Positions 36,160 to 45,599 are shown, counted from the first letter of the stretch. The stretch is 64,000 bases of DNA from Anabaena minutissima FACHB-250 (GCF_014697125.1 NZ_JACJRG010000001.1:310001-374000); one strand, 5' to 3'. The notes: a model not told the origin generated them from the letters alone. Made by a program: numbers and translations.

Positions 36160-38325
36160 TTAAGCGCGATCGCGAAAACCTTGTCCTCCATTGACTGGAT
36201 CAAACAGTACATCATATCTGTTGAAAAATCCTATCCCACTATTCACCACCACAGGTTGGTCTAGCTGTGGAACAACATTGACATTCCACACATTCAACCC
36301 ATTGGTGTTTCCTGGGGTAATGCTGTAGTTAAAAATTTGAGGAATTGATAGTTTCACCGTATTTTGTGGGCGTAATCTTCCTGGTTTGAGTTTACCCATT
36401 AGGGAAGCAGTTTTAAAGTCAATTAAACTGCTGTTGATCCCCGAATCAACTACCATTCTGGCATTACAGGTATTTTTCATAGAACTGGCTGCGATCGCTA
36501 AACAAACTCCATTGAGTCGAGAATCCCATCTGTTGCCAGGAATACCATTAATTACAGGTTGTTGACTCAGAGAGGCTATTTTAAACCCTGCTCGATTCTG
36601 TGCAGTTAAACCGAGAATCAGACTACCGTTACTACTACCACGATTACCTGTAACTATAAATCCATTACTCAGATTTCCTGGTAGTTTTCTCAAGGGATTA
36701 TAGGGAAGTGTGCGTTCTGAATAATTGACTCCGATAATACCAGCAAACGGTGTACTACTTTTGGCAGAACAATTAGGTTTTTGCGGGGTACATTGACGGC
36801 TAGTAACGACTTGCACAGGAACAGGTTCTTCTGTGGCAATCAAACCAATCCGTACATTAGCGTAAACTATCTCTCCTTCTAAGATAGTACCATCACTTAA
36901 TATTTCCCTAACTATTTGACCCGTTCTGTTAATGGGGGTATTGCCTAAAAACTCCCTAGGAACTCTTAGTCCCGCCGAGCCTGTATCCATAAGAACACGC
37001 CTAGGCTGACCGTTAGCTACTGCTACCTCTAGGAAATAACCGCTTGCACCCCTGGGATATAAGGGAACTGATATAGTATCAAAGCTGGGTTTACGGGCTA
37101 TGACTTGGGAAGTATCACGTACAGCCGGATTAGGAAACAGTGCTTGAAACCCAGCCTGACGCTGCGCCACTGGTTCTGTACCATAGTCCCAAAGGCTTTC
37201 GTAGTAGAAAAAGACTGCACCTAAACCACGTTCTTGAGCCGCCCGTACTTGAGACTGAATTTGTTGTATGGAAACTGGACGATTTCTCAACCCCGTCATA
37301 ATACCTATAGCAGTAGGTATGATTTTTTGTGACTCTATAATTTCTGGGGTAATAATTGTACTAACAAAGCTTTGCAAATCATCACGGTAAACCTGTACTG
37401 CCAACTCATCGACAACACCTAACCGCACCCAATTCAGCCAGTCTTGGAGTTGAAATTTGTAAGCAAAGTTATAGTAATTGGGAGAAACCGAGAAAATTGC
37501 ACTGGGTTTTCTAGCTTTCACCGCTTGGTTAAGTTGCACCATGAAGCCTGTGATTTTATCTGCCCGCCATTTCATCCACGCTTGGGCTTGAGGATTAGGC
37601 GGTGGTGGACTTCCAGTTTCCTGAGTATATAAGTTAATTGTGTATTTGTCGTACCCGAAATCAACAGGTAAACTCATGTGATCGTCAAATTGAATACCAT
37701 CAGCATCATATTTACTAATAATTTCTACTACCAGGTCAGTAATAAACTGTTGTACTTCTGGGCGAAAAGGATTCAGCCATGCTACCTCACCCGCAGCTGA
37801 GATTGAAGTTTGAGTGCCATCCCGCTTTTGTGTCAACCACTCTGGATGTTGGGATGCTAGTTCTGAAGTCAGGGGAGTCATGAAACCAAACTCAAACCAA
37901 GGTATCGCTAGTAAACCTTGACGGCGGGCTTGACTAACAATATCTGCAATTACATCTTGGCCTTCTGTCCCTTTGAAGAAAAAAGGGATACCCATGCGTT
38001 GCGTTACTGCACTGGGATATTTTGCATAACCATCATTCCAAACCACAGGATAAACTGTGTTAAAGTTTAACCGCCGTAACTTAGCAAATGTATCCTGTAC
38101 TTTAGCGCGATCTCTGAGAATGTTAAAGTCATTATTCGTCAGCCAAACCCCACGGATTTCTTGACGAGGTAACTGTGGTAATTGAGCCGTTGCGGGAGTG
38201 AAGTTGCCCAGCAGCAAGGTTGTAGACAATGATATGGCAAACAACACTAGGAAAAGACGCTTAAGGAATGGAAAGAGGGAGTAGGGGGAAAAACTTCTAT
38301 TTTTGTGCTGGAATTGATTCGGCAT
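36160..38325 (-). CDS. GHL10 (DUF187) glycoside hydrolase-like domain fused to a pepsin-like domain
   Basis: The 721-residue exported protein has a signal peptide (LFAISLSTTLLLGNFTPATA) and then the GHL10/DUF187 domain at about 50-400. That domain includes REIRGVWLTNNDFNIL, KYDADGIQFDDHMSLP and KPSAIFSVSPNYY. From about 420 onward a two-lobed aspartic protease-like domain follows, with RRVLMDTGSAGLRVPREFL and ARMVVDSGINSSLIDF. The two Asp motifs (DTG and DSG) match a bilobal pepsin or DUF3443-type fold. The substrate and physiological role are unknown; cell-wall polysaccharide is a guess from family. It is convergent with the exported protease gene at 35533. Confidence 0.85.
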   Translation of the reverse strand: MPNQFQHKNRSFSPYSLFPFLKRLFLVLFAISLSTTLLLGNFTPATAQLPQLPRQEIRGVWLTNNDFNILRDRAKVQDTFAKLRRLNFNTVYPVVWNDGYAKYPSAVTQRMGIPFFFKGTEGQDVIADIVSQARRQGLLAIPWFEFGFMTPLTSELASQHPEWLTQKRDGTQTSISAAGEVAWLNPFRPEVQQFITDLVVEIISKYDADGIQFDDHMSLPVDFGYDKYTINLYTQETGSPPPPNPQAQAWMKWRADKITGFMVQLNQAVKARKPSAIFSVSPNYYNFAYKFQLQDWLNWVRLGVVDELAVQVYRDDLQSFVSTIITPEIIESQKIIPTAIGIMTGLRNRPVSIQQIQSQVRAAQERGLGAVFFYYESLWDYGTEPVAQRQAGFQALFPNPAVRDTSQVIARKPSFDTISVPLYPRGASGYFLEVAVANGQPRRVLMDTGSAGLRVPREFLGNTPINRTGQIVREILSDGTILEGEIVYANVRIGLIATEEPVPVQVVTSRQCTPQKPNCSAKSSTPFAGIIGVNYSERTLPYNPLRKLPGNLSNGFIVTGNRGSSNGSLILGLTAQNRAGFKIASLSQQPVINGIPGNRWDSRLNGVCLAIAASSMKNTCNARMVVDSGINSSLIDFKTASLMGKLKPGRLRPQNTVKLSIPQIFNYSITPGNTNGLNVWNVNVVPQLDQPVVVNSGIGFFNRYDVLFDPVNGGQGFRDRA

Positions 38326-38385
38326 TACTGTCTAGATATTTATACTTAATAAATGAGCTTAATTTACAACCTTCTATTTAAGTTT

Positions 38386-38435
38386 GTAGTAAGGACTTTA
38401 GTCCTTAGAAAAATTAGGACTAAAGTCCTTACTAC
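38386..38435. repeat. Perfect inverted repeat TAGTAAGGACTTTAGTCCT
   Basis: Arms at 38386-38407 and 38414-38435 are complementary over about 20 bases around a six-base loop. Each arm itself contains AGGACTTTAGTCCT, a smaller palindrome. Partial copies occur at 35453 and 63520, so this is a dispersed element. Confidence 0.9.
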
Positions 38436-38531
38436 GAACGTGACGCAACTAGTAGGTAAGTAGTGCCAAGTCAGAATCTCGGATGAGGCGGTATACTACT
38501 CCTCTAAGTAAACACCTCCTATCCTGCTTTT

Positions 38532-39926
38532 ATGGCTTTAGTTATTGCTGGGGAACGTAGTGGAGTGGGTAAGACAACAGTCACGCTTACCCTTTTAGCA
38601 TCTTTATCTCGGCGTGGTGCTGTGGTGCAATCTTTTAAGGTCGGGCCAGATTATATTGACCCGATGTTTCATACTTACGTTACAGGTCGTGCGTGTCGGA
38701 ATTTAGACCCAGTGTTGACTTCAGCAGCCTACGTTCGTCAGTGTTTTACTCATCATCAAGAAAGTGAATATACTTTAGTTGAAGGGGTGATGGGGTTGTT
38801 TGATGGGGTGAAGGGGACTGGGGAAGACAATTTACTTAGCACTGATTTTGCTAGTACGGCACACATTGCGCGACTATTGGATTTACCTGTGGTGTTGGTG
38901 CTTGATTGTAGTCGCTTGTCTGGTTCAGTGGCAGCGATCGCTCACGGTTATTGCTCATTCGACCCTAGAATTGAAATAGCGGGTTTAGTGCTGAATCGTG
39001 TAGGTAGCGATCGCCATCTCTCTCTCTTGAAAGATTCCCTCAAACCTTTACATTTACCTATTCTTGGCGTTTTACGTCGTCAAGATAATATTACAATTCC
39101 CGATCGCCATTTAGGTTTAATCCCTACTGCCGAACTCCCCGAATTGGATGCTGTAATCAGTCGTCTCGCTGATTTAGGTGATACTTGCTTTGACTGGCAA
39201 ACTTTATTACCCTTGTTGAAGACTGGGGACTGGGGATTGGGGAAGGTAGAAGTTTTTCCCAATGCCCAATACCCGATGCCTGTTAAAATTGCCGTAGCAC
39301 GCGATCGCGCTTTTAATTTCTACTATCAAGATAATTTAGATATCCTGCAACATTTAGGTGCAGAGTTGGTCTTTTGGAGTCCCTTAGCAGATGAATTACC
39401 CCAAGGTGTGCAGGGTATGTATTTTGGGGGTGGTTTTCCAGAGGTCTTTGCTCAACAATTAGCAGCTAATACTCATGCCCGTGATAGTGTTAAACAAGCT
39501 ATTGTGTCAGGAATGCCCACCATTGCAGAGTGTGGGGGGTTGATGTATTTGTGTGAGCAAATAGTGGATTTTGAAGGTAAATCTTGGCCGATGGTGGGAA
39601 TATTGCCCACATCAGCGATGATGGATAAAAAGCTGACTTTGGGCTATCGTCGCGCTGTGGCTTTACAAGATAGTCTCCTAGTCAATGCAGGAACAAATAT
39701 TTATGGACATGAATTCCATCGTTCTCATCTCATCTCAAATCCTGATCAGCCTTTATTTACCACTTATCGCTACGATGTGGAGGAGAATCTCGGATGTGAG
39801 GGATGGGGTTTACCAATAAATATTCATGCTTCTTATATTCATCTGCACTGGGGGGAAAGTGTAGAAATTCCCCAACAGTTTATGCGTCAATGTCGGGCAA
39901 TATTTCGTGCTGGATTAAACCCCTAA
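38532..39926 (+). CDS. cbiA: Cobyrinate a,c-diamide synthase (CbiA/CobB)
   Basis: This enzyme uses ATP and glutamine to amidate cobyrinic acid in cobalamin (pseudocobalamin) synthesis. The 464-residue protein has VIAGERSGVGKTTVTLTLLA (P-loop at about 8-15), then FKVGPDYIDPMFHTYVTG. The C-terminal GATase domain has MYFGGGFPEVFAQQL and GMPTIAECGGLMYL with the catalytic Cys, and GHEFHRS. Between the two domains lies a repeat-encoded linker (DWGLGKVEVFPNAQYPMP, near residues 233-250). The start ATG 38532 precedes the P-loop directly. Its end overlaps a convergent gene by 12 bases. Confidence 0.92.
   Translation: MALVIAGERSGVGKTTVTLTLLASLSRRGAVVQSFKVGPDYIDPMFHTYVTGRACRNLDPVLTSAAYVRQCFTHHQESEYTLVEGVMGLFDGVKGTGEDNLLSTDFASTAHIARLLDLPVVLVLDCSRLSGSVAAIAHGYCSFDPRIEIAGLVLNRVGSDRHLSLLKDSLKPLHLPILGVLRRQDNITIPDRHLGLIPTAELPELDAVISRLADLGDTCFDWQTLLPLLKTGDWGLGKVEVFPNAQYPMPVKIAVARDRAFNFYYQDNLDILQHLGAELVFWSPLADELPQGVQGMYFGGGFPEVFAQQLAANTHARDSVKQAIVSGMPTIAECGGLMYLCEQIVDFEGKSWPMVGILPTSAMMDKKLTLGYRRAVALQDSLLVNAGTNIYGHEFHRSHLISNPDQPLFTTYRYDVEENLGCEGWGLPINIHASYIHLHWGESVEIPQQFMRQCRAIFRAGLNP
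39221..39280. repeat. Dispersed repeat inside the cbiA gene
   Basis: GACTGGGGACTGGGGATTGG and TTTTTCCCAATGCCCAATAC lie back to back within the reading frame. They encode a Trp/Gly-Leu-Gly then Asn-Ala-Gln-Tyr-Pro-Met-Pro stretch located at the domain junction. Confidence 0.85.
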
Positions 39927-40400
39927 GCAATCTTTATTGGGAAGGACTCTATTTGCTACCCATTTATACACAGCTTCGCCAATACCTAGAGTTCTACTCA
40001 AACTCACATCAGTCACTTTTGCATTTTCATAACATAATTGCCGATTCGGTAAGCTAAAAGATGTGATGTCTGCACGTATTGTCACCGTTCCGTGGGCATC
40101 TCGGCGAATTTTCCGTTCTAAAGTTACATTGGTTTTAACTGTTATCCGACAACCATTAAAAGAAACATTCTCTACCCGATTAATTCGTAAATCTTTTCGT
40201 CGGTTGATATTGTGACTTCCTCCTGCGAGGCGATTATTCAGTTCTCTCAAAATCTGTGACTGGGAAGCATTACCAAATGATTCCACCACGTTACAGTTGA
40301 GTTGTGCCATTGAAGGTTGCGGGTTAACGTAGAGGAAGCTTAAGGTCATAAAACTTCCTAAAATCATCTTTGAGTTTAGAGTTAAGCTTTTCATTCGCAT
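39915..40400 (-). CDS. Exported protein of unknown function
   Basis: The start chosen is ATG 40400 (MRMKSLTLNSKMILGSFMTL), which gives a clean signal peptide ending at QPSMAQ. The ATG at 40457 would bury it. The mature 130 residues contain four cysteines, a basic central part (NINRRKDLRINRVENVSF) and alternating strands (CRITVKTNVTLERKIR, then GTVTIRADITSFSL). It looks like a small periplasmic beta protein. It is not recognised. It converges with cbiA with a 12-base overlap. Confidence 0.6.
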   Translation of the reverse strand: MRMKSLTLNSKMILGSFMTLSFLYVNPQPSMAQLNCNVVESFGNASQSQILRELNNRLAGGSHNINRRKDLRINRVENVSFNGCRITVKTNVTLERKIRRDAHGTVTIRADITSFSLPNRQLCYENAKVTDVSLSRTLGIGEAVYKWVANRVLPNKDCLGV

Positions 40401-40478
40401 TACCAATTTACCGTCTTTACATAAACTTGATATGTATGACTTCAACTGTTTATGCACTAAATATAGAATTGAGAGTAA

Positions 40479-40991
40479 TTAACTTCCAAATGTTAACCGA
40501 TAAACTAATTCATCAGTAGACTTACCTTTAATAGACTCAGCGTTCTGGTTAACTTTGAGTAGATTAAACCCTAGTTTCTCTACTACCTTACGAGAAGCAA
40601 GATTGTGTTCGTTCACCGATGCGTGTAACGCGGAAAGCTGAAAGCGTTGTTTCGCTTCATTAATGGCTAGGGAACAGTAAACAGGTGCATATCCTCGCTT
40701 TTGAAAACCAACGAATGTCATAAAGCCGATTTCTGCATATAGGTCATCAAAAATACCTATCTCTACCAAACCAACCTCTTGGTTTTGAGGAGTGACAGCA
40801 ACCCATTTTAGCCAAACCATAGTTTCATTATCTGGTGATTTTTCTAAGGCTGCAAACTGGAACTGTTGCTGAACTTCTAAAATAGTGGGGATTGATTCTT
40901 CCAGATATTCATAAATCTGTGGATCACTGATCAATGGATAGAGATGCTGGGTGTGCTGTTCTGTTATCTTTTCTAAACGCAAAGCTACCAT
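40479..40991 (-). CDS. GNAT family N-acetyltransferase (RimJ/RimL-like)
   Basis: The 170-residue protein has the features of acetyltransferase_3: LRLEKITEQHTQHLYPLISD at the start, VGLVEIGIFDDLYAEIGFMT, and FQKRGYAPVYCSLAINEAKQ with the CoA-binding loop. LHASVNEHNLASRKVVEKLG is the end of the domain. The likely substrate is a protein N-terminus or a small amine, not determinable here. The gene is 18 bases upstream of nothing obvious; the next gene toward the left is an unrelated exported protein. Confidence 0.88.
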   Translation of the reverse strand: MVALRLEKITEQHTQHLYPLISDPQIYEYLEESIPTILEVQQQFQFAALEKSPDNETMVWLKWVAVTPQNQEVGLVEIGIFDDLYAEIGFMTFVGFQKRGYAPVYCSLAINEAKQRFQLSALHASVNEHNLASRKVVEKLGFNLLKVNQNAESIKGKSTDELVYRLTFGS

Positions 40992-41009
40992 GTCTGCTGC
41001 CGTGAAATA

Positions 41010-41960
41010 TCAATCCGTATAAAATCCCAGATGATTAGCAACTGGGCGATCGCGCATTGGTATTTTAGTATGGGTGGGAGCGTTTAAAATTTTGGGCTTT
41101 CCCTCTTTGTCTGGGTTTGCTACTACCAATGTAGTAGAACCTCCTCCATCGAGATTTATGGCATTATAAACACCCAATTTTGTCATAAATTGGGTTAATT
41201 CTCTTTTAGTAAATCCTTCGCTATATAGTGGTTGTTTACCATCTACTAAAACTAACCACAATTTCTTACCTGCTTTGTCGGTAGCTGCAACTACTCTCGA
41301 ATATGGTTTGTCGGTTGAGGAATTTGCATAAATATTTATTTTTGGTTTTCCTTGAAAAACTAATACGTCATCTCCTGCTAGTCCTTGAATAGTCTTTTTT
41401 GGACATTCTTCACTGCCTGTAATTTGGGCTTTATTGTTGTTATTAAAACATAAAACATACCAACTTGATTTTTTACTGGCATAGATTTTACCATTAGAAA
41501 TAGTTTGTCCTAATACCTTTGTCTTATCTCCACTGTAAGGATAATAATCCCACGGTGTTACTTCCCTAAAAGGATGAAAATAGCTACCGTTGATTGCGAG
41601 TTTAACTTGAAATTCTGCGACAAATTCAGATGTTGTTCTCGCTTTGGTTTCATTGTCGATAATTTCTTTTTTCCCGACTCCGATATTTTTTGATAAATTA
41701 TCAATATCTGGAGTTACAAATGGTTTAATTCCAGGTATATTTAGATCAATTGTCACGATATGAATGATTACAGGACGTGGCTTTGACTTGATCAAACGCT
41801 GATAAACAATCCCCCGAAATAATTCTTGTTGTTTTGCGCTACGGGGTGGACGACGAAAATGACCCCAACCATACATTAATATTGGTAAAGATAAGAACAT
41901 AGTACCGACAATAAAGCAATAGTTAGGTGTTTTGGGAATATATCGCCATTGCATTGCCAA
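41010..41960 (-). CDS. Phosphodiester glycosidase (NAGPA domain) family protein
   Basis: The 316-residue protein has an N-terminal membrane segment (CFIVGTMFLSLPILMYGW) and then a NAGPA-type domain. That domain includes EFQVKLAINGSYFHPFREVT, RVVAATDKAGKKLWLVLVDG, and NAINLDGGGSTTLVV, the signature of this family. NAGPA domains remove N-acetylglucosamine from phosphodiesters in animals. The bacterial role, probably on surface sugars or exopolysaccharide, is inferred. It is followed after 18 bases by the GNAT gene on the same strand, so the two may be co-transcribed. Confidence 0.87.
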   Translation of the reverse strand: MAMQWRYIPKTPNYCFIVGTMFLSLPILMYGWGHFRRPPRSAKQQELFRGIVYQRLIKSKPRPVIIHIVTIDLNIPGIKPFVTPDIDNLSKNIGVGKKEIIDNETKARTTSEFVAEFQVKLAINGSYFHPFREVTPWDYYPYSGDKTKVLGQTISNGKIYASKKSSWYVLCFNNNNKAQITGSEECPKKTIQGLAGDDVLVFQGKPKINIYANSSTDKPYSRVVAATDKAGKKLWLVLVDGKQPLYSEGFTKRELTQFMTKLGVYNAINLDGGGSTTLVVANPDKEGKPKILNAPTHTKIPMRDRPVANHLGFYTD

Positions 41961-42017
41961 ATTTGCTAATTTATTGGTAATTGGAATATTGAGTTAATTT
42001 TACTCTAAACTGAAAAA

Positions 42018-42863
42018 ATGGATAGTGATAATCTCAATTTTTGTCACCAAAATTTGCAAAATCACTCATTTAAAGCACTGGAACTTCATGATGCAAATTT
42101 TAGCGGTGCTGATGTGCGTGGATGTGATTTTTCCCAGGCACAATTACAAAGAGCTAATTTTGTGAAAGCGAAATTTGGTCAGTCAACTAGAATATTTCTG
42201 AGTTTGCGAATCACTGGATTCATTGTTTTATGCTTAACTTTTATAGCAGTTAGTCAAATGGCATTTGGGGTAATAGGGAACACTCCAGAAATACCCGCAT
42301 GGTCATACACTAAAGCTCTAGTTGTCAGCTTGGCAATTTCTGGAATAGGCGCAAGTTTGAGGAGAGTTTTCCCTCAAAAATCAAGCTTAGAAAATTTAAT
42401 TACAACTCTATCAGGTTTGGCCTCAGCAGCATTAATTGGTTTTTATTATGGTGGTATTATGCAAAATAAAAACCCCCAATTTGCAGCAATATCTGCAATT
42501 GTATCATCTATAATAGTGGCAATTTTATGTCTTGTATTTAAGAATGGTTTGATGCGAGTAATTGTTGCAGTTGCGGGGTTTACTTGTAATTATGGTTTAG
42601 CTTTTTTAATTAGTAGTGTCGCCTTTGCGTATTTGAGTACCCAAAATTATCTAATGGGCAGTATTTGGGGAATTTTAACTGTGATTTTACTAGCTGTGAC
42701 AATGCGATCACTAAATTTAGCCATCCAAGAAATTACCACTACTAGTATTACTAATTTCAGAGGTGCAAATTTAGAGAATGCTAGATTTGACTCAGATATA
42801 AATCAAAAGAAAGTTGATTTTACTGCTGCGAACACACACAACATCAATTCTCAAGAGATATAA
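42018..42863 (+). CDS. Membrane protein with pentapeptide repeats at both ends
   Basis: The 281-residue protein has A(D/N)LxX-type repeats near residues 18-52 (LHDANFSGADVRGCDFSQAQ). About five membrane helices follow in the middle. Another short repeat block, ITNFRGANLENARFDSDIN, is near the C-terminus. Pentapeptide repeats form a beta-helix that probably lies in the cytoplasm here. The function is unknown. It is divergent from the phosphodiester glycosidase gene, with only 57 bases between them. Confidence 0.8.
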   Translation: MDSDNLNFCHQNLQNHSFKALELHDANFSGADVRGCDFSQAQLQRANFVKAKFGQSTRIFLSLRITGFIVLCLTFIAVSQMAFGVIGNTPEIPAWSYTKALVVSLAISGIGASLRRVFPQKSSLENLITTLSGLASAALIGFYYGGIMQNKNPQFAAISAIVSSIIVAILCLVFKNGLMRVIVAVAGFTCNYGLAFLISSVAFAYLSTQNYLMGSIWGILTVILLAVTMRSLNLAIQEITTTSITNFRGANLENARFDSDINQKKVDFTAANTHNINSQEI

Positions 42864-42906
42864 ATTTTCATAATAAACCCTATCCCGTCACCTATTCTCT
42901 GCTGCA

Positions 42907-43350
42907 TTAATGCCGACCTGAAACCGTGACGTTGATATTTTCATTGAGTCGGCGAACCAGACGCGATAACTCACGAATAATATTCACTGCAATTTCAGGA
43001 GTCTCTTCAATGGCATCATAAAGTTGCTCTTGGGTCAGTTCCAAAAATTCGCAAGATTCTAAAGTGGTAACGGTAGCGGAACGGGGTTGAGTATCAAATA
43101 CTGCCATCTCCCCGAAATATTTTCCCTGATCTACAACTGCGAGTTGTTTATCGCCAATATGAACTTTCACTCTACCTGAGACAACTATATATAGCGATCG
43201 CCCTTCTTCTCCCTGTCTGAAGATGGTGTGATTGGCGGGAAAATGCAACTCGTGCATCACTGAAGTCAAGCGCACAATAAAATCATCCCGCAGTTCCTTA
43301 AAAATTGGGACTCGGCGGACAAACAATAAACGATCAACGCTACTAAGCAT
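42907..43350 (-). CDS. Cyclic nucleotide-binding domain protein
   Basis: The 147-residue protein is a single cNMP-binding domain. It has LPANHTIFRQGEEGRSLYIV-like sequence (FRQGEEGRSLYIVVSGRVKV) and the phosphate-binding cassette YFGEMAVFDTQPRSATVTTL, containing the Glu and Arg that hold the nucleotide phosphate. No DNA-binding domain is present, so it is not a CRP-type regulator but a small sensor or subunit. The start near ATG 43350 is plain. It converges with the pentapeptide gene. Confidence 0.87.
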   Translation of the reverse strand: MLSSVDRLLFVRRVPIFKELRDDFIVRLTSVMHELHFPANHTIFRQGEEGRSLYIVVSGRVKVHIGDKQLAVVDQGKYFGEMAVFDTQPRSATVTTLESCEFLELTQEQLYDAIEETPEIAVNIIRELSRLVRRLNENINVTVSGRH

Positions 43351-43515
43351 AATTTATGCTGTGGTATATACTCCTGATGGGTAGATGCAGAAATGACACA
43401 ACAGATACTCAAAATATCAATGTCAGTTGTTAGCAAGTATACGCTACTTTGAAAAGTGGCAAATTAGGGGTGAGATCGCAGCTATTCACATCACAATAAT
43501 AAATATTTACCCAAA

Positions 43516-44913
43516 TTATTTATTTTCAGGTTGCAAAGCATACCAACCATACCAGTGATGTACAGCTAACCAAATAGCGGACAACAAACCAGCGACACTT
43601 AAAGTCAAACCGCTAAACGGAACTAATAAGCCGAACACGGGTAATATTCCCCCAGCAATAGTACAGATAACTGCCGCTAGAGAAGCACTACGACTGTAAC
43701 CCAATCCCCATGATAATGTGAGTAAAATCAGGGAAATCATTGTCCAAGCAAACTGAGCATTCATAAAGCGGCTAAGATAGGTTAAAGTCAACAGACAAGC
43801 AAAGAAGATACTAGCAGCGATCGCGATATTTTTTAAATTCATGGGGATGGATAAATAAAGTAACAATATCCACCACAAAAATAAAGCTGGCGCAAGCAAT
43901 AACAACCTCGGAAGAATACCAGTTTCACGAATGGGGTTAGTGTTGGTGAAGACTCCAAAGGGATTTTTCACAGAGACGTTATCGTCGAATATCCAAGTAA
44001 ATTGAGTGTTGCGTCCATCAAGTTTCGTCTCCCTGGGGATAATACCACTCGCAAAGTCAGCACCAGGAAAGTTAGCAATTGCTGTCAGACGGAAGTTAGA
44101 AAGCAACTGTCCTGCGGCGTTATAAACCCAACGTGATCCGCCTTGCGCTTGATAGGTGACGCGAAAGCTAGTTTCTTCCCTTGGTTTTAACTGGAAAGCA
44201 AAACTATAATTCCCTGGTTCGACAGACTCTAGTCTGGTGCGATCGCGCTCTATTTTATAGTTAGACAGAAGTGAATAGCCAATGGGTGGCTGTGCTTCAA
44301 AGAAGAAACTATCGATATTGTTGAGGCGGTTAACTACTTTGTATTCAGCAGTATAGTCTACGCGGTAAATTGCGCTACGGTTCTGTACATCTGTACTTTG
44401 ATCTAACTTTACTAGAATTTGTGACCCTGCCAACGCTAGTAAACGGTTAACTTCTCGCTTGTCGTTAACTTTAACTATTTTGCCATTCACCTGAGTTGTA
44501 TAGCTAAAGGCCTCCTGCATTACATAGCGCACTTGGGGGACACTTTGTTCTAGCTTATCCCCAGCGACACTTTGAGCTACTTGAGTAACTTTGGCTTGTT
44601 CCCAATGGTGATAACGATTGCTTAAAGTGGAACACAGAAAAAATCCTGCAACCAACAGCACTAATACCAATAATAGATGCTGCAATCCCCATAAAATTTG
44701 TGAGTAACGAATTGTCCAGTCACCAATGACAACTTTTTGTTCTGCTGGATGACTTCGTAACGTAAAACTGATTATAGCGATCGCTACTCCCAAAGCTATG
44801 ACTAAAAATACTAATAATATAAAAGCCGGGAGTAATTGAGAACCAATTTGAAGTAGCTCTGTTGGATGTGTTAAATCTGGTAATCCGGGAATTCCCTGGT
44901 TATTAGGAGACAT
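43516..44913 (-). CDS. Membrane protein of unknown function with large extracytoplasmic domain
   Basis: The 465-residue protein has two N-terminal helices (LPAFILLVFLVIALGVAIAI at about 29 and LLVLVLLVAGFFLCSTL near 80). A soluble beta-rich region follows from about 105 to 345, and then four or five C-terminal helices. The soluble part includes SFAFQLKPREETSFRVTYQA, reminiscent of a beta-sandwich. I do not recognise a family. The gene stands alone. Confidence 0.72.
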   Translation of the reverse strand: MSPNNQGIPGLPDLTHPTELLQIGSQLLPAFILLVFLVIALGVAIAIISFTLRSHPAEQKVVIGDWTIRYSQILWGLQHLLLVLVLLVAGFFLCSTLSNRYHHWEQAKVTQVAQSVAGDKLEQSVPQVRYVMQEAFSYTTQVNGKIVKVNDKREVNRLLALAGSQILVKLDQSTDVQNRSAIYRVDYTAEYKVVNRLNNIDSFFFEAQPPIGYSLLSNYKIERDRTRLESVEPGNYSFAFQLKPREETSFRVTYQAQGGSRWVYNAAGQLLSNFRLTAIANFPGADFASGIIPRETKLDGRNTQFTWIFDDNVSVKNPFGVFTNTNPIRETGILPRLLLLAPALFLWWILLLYLSIPMNLKNIAIAASIFFACLLTLTYLSRFMNAQFAWTMISLILLTLSWGLGYSRSASLAAVICTIAGGILPVFGLLVPFSGLTLSVAGLLSAIWLAVHHWYGWYALQPENK

Positions 44914-45052
44914 TGGTGATTTTTACAGAATTTGTAATGTCAAGACTCTTAAAACCTCACAAAAGTTTCTGTAAAAATGACTATGTATTTCTTCTAAATA
45001 AGGAAAAATAACCTAAGTAAATTCCCAACAAATGGCAATGCAAAAAAAGCAA

Positions 45053-45436
45053 TTACTTTGTCTTGTTAGCTTCTACCCGACAAACAATTTCCATAGAGTT
45101 AGCATCAGCACTTCTGGGTTTAGGAAAAATTTCTTGCTCTGTTTTATCAACACGATGCAAATGACCATTAGATCCATAGACAGCCAATCTTCTAGAGAAC
45201 AATCTGCCTTGGATACAAGCAGCACGAAGGGTTCTCCTTGCTATTCCATTACCATGCTGTTCTAACAGAGTATATTCAGTTCCTTTGACAGATGCCAAAT
45301 CTAAAACAATTGGATCACCATTTCTATTAGAACCTACTTGCAGGTAAAAGTTATCTTTTGAGGTTTCAGCTATTGCTACACCACTAAATGATAATGAGAG
45401 TAGTGCAACCAATCCACCAATTTTTTTTAACCACAT
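45053..45436 (-). CDS. Small exported protein of unknown function
   Basis: The 127-residue protein has a signal peptide (KKIGGLVALLSLSFSGVAIA, then AETSKDN). The mature part reads FYLQVGSNRNGDPIVLDLAS, with two cysteines (AACIQG and EIVCRV). The pattern is of a small periplasmic or secreted beta protein seen in cyanobacteria. No catalytic motif. A plus-strand frame at 45032-45265 is its shadow. Confidence 0.65.
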   Translation of the reverse strand: MWLKKIGGLVALLSLSFSGVAIAETSKDNFYLQVGSNRNGDPIVLDLASVKGTEYTLLEQHGNGIARRTLRAACIQGRLFSRRLAVYGSNGHLHRVDKTEQEIFPKPRSADANSMEIVCRVEANKTK

Positions 45437-45564
45437 AATTAATATTTTTGTAAAGCTATACTTTATTTTTATTCATAAAGTATTGTTTTCGGTGTGGTAA
45501 AATCACTAGAAAATCTTTACTTAGCGATACAAGCGAAAATATCAAAAATGAGTATTTATAGCAA

Positions 45565-45596
45565 AATAAAAAAACCGTAGCGGAACAACTACGGTT
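45565..45596 (-). terminator. Orphan rho-independent terminator on the minus strand
   Basis: AACCGTAG at 45573-45580 pairs with CTACGGTT at 45589-45596 over an eight-base loop. On the minus strand the stem is followed by TTTTTTTATTTT. This is a textbook terminator, yet no supported gene ends here from the right side; the nearest is DUF892 at 46214. Confidence 0.75.
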
Positions 45597-45599
45597 AAT

